From assembly GCF_964656455.1 (NCBI RefSeq), contig NC_135717.1, forward strand, positions 151,827,793 to 151,891,792: 64,000 nucleotides of DNA, in the 5' to 3' direction. Source of the stretch: Halichoerus grypus. Lineage: Eukaryota > Chordata > Mammalia > Carnivora > Phocidae. Below are positions 1 to 64,000 of the stretch, piece after piece. Position numbers and translations under genes: made by a program. Within the stretch, counting starts at the first letter, position 1. Each line of letters opens with the position of its first letter. The notes beneath the pieces were generated by a model that made no database searches, was not told where the DNA came from, and saw only the letters and a list, made by a program, of their open reading frames with translations.

Positions 1-185
1 GCATGTATATGCTTTGGCCCCTGTCTACTTTTCTGAGCTCATTTCCTATTCTTCTTCTTCTCTCCCACTATATTTAATCTATGTTGGTCTTCTGTTTTTA
101 GAAAATACCAAGCTTGCTCTAGTTTAAGGTCTTTGTACTAGTTGTCTCCCTGGACCTTTGTTCAGACAGCTCTTGTCTTTCATGT

Positions 186-415
186 ATCAGCTCAAATCTC
201 TTCAGAGAGGCTTCTTTGATCACCCAGCCTTTAGTAGGACTCTGTCTCATCACTGTATTTCACATCACCTGTTTAGTTTCTTCCCCAAGAAAGTGTAAGC
301 TCCATGAGAACAGGTTCCTTGTCTGTTCATGGCTGTATCTCCAACACCCAGAATTGTGCCATGGCATAAAATAGGTGTCTAGTAATATTTCTTAAATGAA
401 TGGATGACAAATAGA
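186..415 (+). repeat. LINE-2 (L2) 3'-end remnant
   Basis: Old, diverged copy with the typical L2 3' wording: AGAGAGGCTTCTTTGATCAC, then GTAAGCTCCATGAGAACAGG and a tail ending near TAAATGAATGGATG. The next 170 bp (to about 590) look like LINE-2 in the other orientation but are too diverged to call separately. Confidence 0.6.
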
Positions 416-590
416 TTGGAGGTGGAAAAGCCTGGGATGACTATTAATAAGCTACTGTAATAGCCTGGATAGGAGAACAAAATAACCTGGACTAAGACTG
501 TGGCCGTGAAAAATGAGAAAAGGGGATGATTCAAGAGAGCTAGGAGGCAGACTGACAGGAGGTGATGCTAATGCCTATGGAGGAAAGGGG

Positions 591-1499
591 GTTTGACCTC
601 CCTATATGTTATCTCATAACATCCCATGTCACTTCCTTTTCATTTCCTCCAATTTAGATTCTTCAGGATGAAGAATTCCTGGACATCTTTTTTCATCTTG
701 AAGACAATACTGCTCTTACACATTTTCTTCCATAGAATACTACTTCTTTGCTTTAACACTTTTTCTTCTCACAAATCTAGTTTTCTTTCTCTTTAATCAC
801 CTTCGTGGCTCTCAACTAAGCCCTCTGCAAAGTCTCACTAATGACCAAAAAGGCCCTTTGGGCTCATATTTGGGCCTTCATTATCTTTACTCTGACAGAC
901 TGATTCATTCATTCATTTAAAACAATTGCTGATGACTTTTTTGTCAAAAGACACAGTTCTCTGACCTTGAGGAAACTCAAATACATTAGTGGGGAATTAA
1001 AAAAAAAAAACAAAAAACAGATCAATGCAACAGTTTGATAATTGCTTTAATAGAAGTAAACCCAAACTTCCAAAGGAGAATACAGGAGGGTCAGTCATTT
1101 ACAATTCACCCTTCACAAACTGACCAGTTTTTGCTCTAAAATGGGTCTGATCACATTCCTCCCTTCTTAAAAATCTTTAATCCTCCAATATTAAAATTTT
1201 AAAGTGGAAACAACTATACAATATATACTGTGATTTGACTTCATCCAATTCTGGTGCCTTATCCCTCCCCTCACTTCTCCATTTACCATGCACTCCAACA
1301 GGTAACGTTCTATAACATTTTCTAAGCTTGCAAAACATTGCTAATATTGTTTTAGCTCCCTGAAAATGTCTAATTTACTTTTTTTTTAACCTTTCAAAAT
1401 TATAATCATCTCCAAAAGCCCAGTTAAAATGCTAGCTCCCTAGAAAGCCAGTCAAAATTTCCATTAAGTTCTAATTTTTCTCATATTTCTGTTTAAGTT
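591..1499. other. Intronic sequence, no clear element
   Basis: A/T-rich intron DNA. Some C/T-rich text at 600-900 could be old LINE-2, but I could not support it. No exon-like frame or RNA gene was seen. Confidence 0.4.
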
Positions 1500-1640
1500 C
1501 TGGTTTCATTCTCCTTTATACATTAGTTTTTTCTTTACATACCTACTTCCTCATTAAATTATAAGCTCCTTGAGAGTTGGGGGCCCTATCCTATTCATTC
1601 TATATTCCCACAATAGATTTCAAATAAAGTTGGTGCAGGG
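1500..1640 (+). repeat. LINE-2 3'-end-like fragment
   Basis: ATTATAAGCTCCTTGAGAGT and the following text resemble the end of L2. Short and diverged. Confidence 0.4.
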
Positions 1641-1716
1641 GCCATTGACTTACTTGCAGGATCCTACTTGCAGGATCCTTGATCAGTGGCTCTCAAACAA
1701 TTATATATATCCAAAA

Positions 1717-1738
1717 TGTGTGTGCGTGTGTGTGCGTT
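1717..1738. repeat. (TG)n microsatellite, imperfect
   Basis: Alternating TG interrupted by GC, about 22 bp. Confidence 0.8.
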
Positions 1739-1889
1739 ATCTAAGTGCATGCACATACATATCTATACCCATTTAAACATTGTTTGTTTTTCCTATTTCA
1801 TTGTGGGCCAGTGATAACTGTCACAGACCATCACTGCAGAGTCGACCATGCACACCAACACACTTAGATCATAGTTTGCTATACTTCCA

Positions 1890-2112
1890 TATAATAACAA
1901 CAACTATTTTGCTTCTATATTGCACTGGGCACAGTCCTGCATATTTTAAATACATTTTCTCAATCTTTACAACAACTCTACAACTCCATTTTATTTAGCT
2001 CAGAAAGATGACTCACTTCCCTATGACCATAAACCTAATGTGTGTCACATGAAATTTAAACTCAAATCTGCCTAGCTCCAAAACTTATCCTGCTTTCCAT
2101 GCTACACTGATC
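1890..2112 (-). repeat. MIR SINE, antisense
   Basis: Diverged copy of the complement of MIR: GCACTGGGCACAGTCCTGCA, a stretch ending CATTTTCTCAATCTTTACAA, then the part matching the complement of the MIR head. Confidence 0.5.
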
Positions 2113-2183
2113 CTCAACAAAACCAAACTATACTTGCCTTTCAATGATTCTCTAGTTACTGTAAATTCAAAATCTAATTTACA

Positions 2184-2374
2184 GGGCACCTGGGTGTCTC
2201 AGTCGGTTAAGCGTCTGCCTTTGGCTCAGGTCATTATCCCAGGGTCCTGGGATCAAGCCCTGCATCGGGCTCCCTACTTAGTGGGGAGTCTGCTTCTGCC
2301 TCTGCCCCTCCCCTCCACTCCTGTTCTCTCTCTGGCTCTCTCTCTCAAATAAATAAATAAAGTCTTTTAAAAAA
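2184..2374 (+). mobile_element. Can-SINE (outer copy of a nested pair)
   Basis: tRNA-derived head with A-box-like text (GGGTGTCTCAGTCGGTTAAG), a CT-rich body, a (AAAT)n tail and poly(A). Its 16-bp target (aaaatctaatttacag, 2169-2184) reappears only beyond the next SINE (2593-2608), which shows that the second element landed in its 3' duplication. Confidence 0.93.
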
Positions 2375-2382
2375 AAAATCTA

Positions 2383-2596
2383 GGGCGCCTGGGTGGCTCA
2401 GCTGGTTAAGCGACTGCCTTCAGCTCAGGTCATGATCCTGGAGTCCCGGGATCGAGTCCCGCATCTGGCTCCCTGCTCAGCGGGGAGTCTGCTTCTCCCT
2501 CTGACCCTCCCCCCTCTCATGTGCTCTCTCTCTCTCTCATTCTTGCTCTCTCAAATAAATAAATAAATAAATAAAATCTTTAAAAAAAAAAAAAAA
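2383..2596 (+). mobile_element. Can-SINE (inserted in the 3' target duplication of the previous one)
   Basis: Full-length carnivore SINE from GGGCGCCTGGGTGGCTCAGC to poly(A). Its own flanks are A-run plus atcta at 2371-2382 and again at 2585-2600, so it inserted just after the first 8 bp of the older duplication. Confidence 0.93.
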
Positions 2597-2705
2597 TCTA
2601 ATTTATAGCAACTGGCTATCCACCCAACACTCCCCAAAATGCCATCCTTCCCAAGGTTAAAAAGTGTGCTCCTTATTTTAGCATCCATACACTAACATAA
2701 ATTAA

Positions 2706-3082
2706 GTATAGCCATGGCTGAATGTTTGTGTCCCTGCAAAAGTTCATGTTGAAGCCTAGATCCACACTGTGATGGTATTTGGAGGTGGGACCTTTAGTAG
2801 GCCATTAGGTCATGGGGGTACAGCCCTCATGAATTAGTAATTAGGGATTACTGTCCTTACAAGAAGAAACATGAGAGATAATCTCTCTCTCAACCATATG
2901 AAGATACAGCAAGAAAGCACCTGTCTACAAGCCAGGAATTGGGTCCCTACCTGACACCGGATATGCCAGTGTCTTTCTATTGGACTTCTCAGCCTACGGA
3001 ACTGTGAGAAATAAACATTTATTGTTTAAGCCACCCAGTCTATAGTATTTTTGGTAAAGCAATCCAAACTAAGACAACTATC
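2706..3082 (+). repeat. MaLR-type solo LTR (MLT1-like)
   Basis: Old endogenous retrovirus LTR. It has the familiar series ATGGTATTTGGAGGTGGGAC, GTCATGGGGGTACAGCCCTC and AACTGTGAGAAATAAACATT (with the AATAAA signal), and ends at CTAAGACA. No internal retroviral genes are beside it. Family from memory of the MLT1 consensus. Confidence 0.75.
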
Positions 3083-3629
3083 AATAAAAACATTTCCTTT
3101 AAATCTCATAATTCTTTTAAGATCTCATAATTCTTAAGGTGTCATCTAGTCAAGCCATGCAAAGTATGGTCAATATACATTAATCATAAATCTAAAAGAA
3201 ATCATACTGTAACTAATAATTTAATTAAGAAGAAAATGTGCTAAAATAGTTGGGCTTTATTTTTTTTAATTCATGAAGTTATGATGCTATAAAAATGAAG
3301 ATCTGGGGAATACTTGGATATGGGGATAATAAATTTTGGGGGAAAGAATTACCACAAGATATCAAAGCATACAACAAAATATGTATTGTGATAATTACAT
3401 CCTGACTTATAATTATATATAACACCAAAAATGCACAGGCAAATTTGTTTACTCTTGTTTGTGTTATTAGAAAATTACTCTTTTGTAAAGTGACATAGCA
3501 ATAGTTATACAGTGGTCAACATAAAATACCTATTTACAAGGTTAATTTTTTTCCTCTAGTAATGTGATAACCAACTCTTAATGACTTGACATATTTTGTT
3601 TGTTCTACATAAGAAAGACTTCATTTCTC

Positions 3630-3856
3630 GGGACACCTGGGTGGCTCAGTCAGTTAAGCACCTGACTCTTGATTTTGGCTCAGGTCATCATCTCAGGGTC
3701 CTGAGATAGGGTTGTGAGATGGAGCCCCCATCAGGCTCCATGGTCAGAGGGGAGTCTGCTTGAGATTCTTTCCCTCTGCCCCTCCCCCCACAACCCCCAC
3801 CCCACTCTTGTGCACACACACTCTCTAGTAAATAAATAAATCTTTAAAAAAAAAGA
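3630..3856 (+). mobile_element. Can-SINE, older type
   Basis: Head GGGACACCTGGGTGGCTCAG followed by the GACTCTTGATTTTGGCTCAG variant found in older carnivore SINEs. The tail is (AAAT)n plus A9. The flanking duplication is imperfect. Confidence 0.9.
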
Positions 3857-4507
3857 CAGATTTCACTTCTTTCTTCTTTGTTGACCAATTGACATGCACA
3901 TACCAACAACAATAGTGAAAAGCTCTTTTTGTTCAAATATTAAGTACAATCCATTTGTCAACTTCTTGTACAGACAAGTATTAAAACACATTTAAGAATA
4001 AAAAATAGATGCTCAATAATAAATCAGAATAGTTTATAAATGAAAACCATTAAGATGTAACTTAAAATATCAAACAATTATAACTATATGAAACCAACAC
4101 GCCTGAATTTTTTTTAATACATACCATTTTGTGGTTTTTGTTCTTAGCTTCCCTTAATAAGAACTTATTTTTAAATTCCTTTAAAATTTTCTAATGCCCT
4201 AGAAATGTTGCATAAATTATTCCCATACTATTAAGTGTTAATTATATTATTGTATAAAAAGGTAATTTTATGTCTATCAGATGATTAATTTTAAATAAAG
4301 ATTATCTAAAAACATGGTTAGTGAATGGAAATCCAGACTTATATATTACATAATTAAGTGCTTTTATACATTAAAAAATACTTAGAAAAATTACTTAGAA
4401 AAATTTTGAGCATATATAAATTTTTGTTTGTTGCAACTCATCTGTGTTATCATATTATTAACTGCAAAGATTTTCTTTCCATACAAAGTAAACAAATATA
4501 TTACTAC
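3857..4507. other. A/T-rich intron, nothing recognised
   Basis: Intronic sequence directly downstream (in gene sense) of EEA1 exon o. No repeat family or conserved motif was recognised by eye. Confidence 0.4.

Positions 4508-64000
<59,493 letters not shown>

Overview
The window is nuclear DNA of a placental mammal, and the repeats point to a caniform carnivore. It holds 28 carnivore-specific tRNA-derived Can-SINEs and several carnivore-type LINE-1 copies. The dog-lineage SINEC_Cf head was not seen, so an arctoid (bear, seal or mustelid relative) is more likely than a canid. This placement is inference from repeat type. No bacterial, phage or organellar genes were seen.

One gene explains all recognisable host coding sequence: EEA1 (early endosome antigen 1), on the minus strand and entering from the right edge. 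Fifteen coding exons (the first cut by the window end) lie between 64000 and 4508. They give 2,524 nt of spliced coding sequence, about 841 codons, with no internal stop and canonical GT/AG junctions throughout. The exons correspond roughly to residues 149-989 of the about 1,411-residue human protein (numbering from memory), which is the central coiled-coil rod. The N-terminal C2H2 zinc finger/Rab5-binding exons lie beyond 64000. The C-terminal exons with the FYVE domain lie left of position 1.

Everything else is intronic. From left to right: 1-4.5 kb is part of an intron with LINE-2 and MIR remnants, a MaLR-type LTR and three Can-SINEs, two of them nested. 4.5-8.4 kb holds three exons. 8.4-16.1 kb is an intron with an old LINE-1 broken by a cluster of three Can-SINEs and by an unidentified 1.45-kb block ending in a poly(A) tract. 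16.1-24.9 kb has five exons with old antisense LINE-1. 24.9-31.2 kb is an intron made largely of LINE-2-like DNA. 31.2-40.4 kb has three exons. The 14.0-kb intron at 40.4-54.4 kb carries a near-complete but dead LINE-1 with two SINEs inside it, further SINEs, and an ERVL-like LTR followed by a primer-binding-site-like motif. 54.4-64 kb has four exons in A/T-rich DNA poor in recognisable young repeats.

I found no undescribed biological system. The points most worth following up are the strong orientation bias of the SINEs (22 antisense to EEA1, 6 sense), the unidentified poly(A)-ended block, the nested SINE clusters, catalytic substitutions in the LINE-1, and a LINE-1 fragment ending 75 bp from an exon acceptor.
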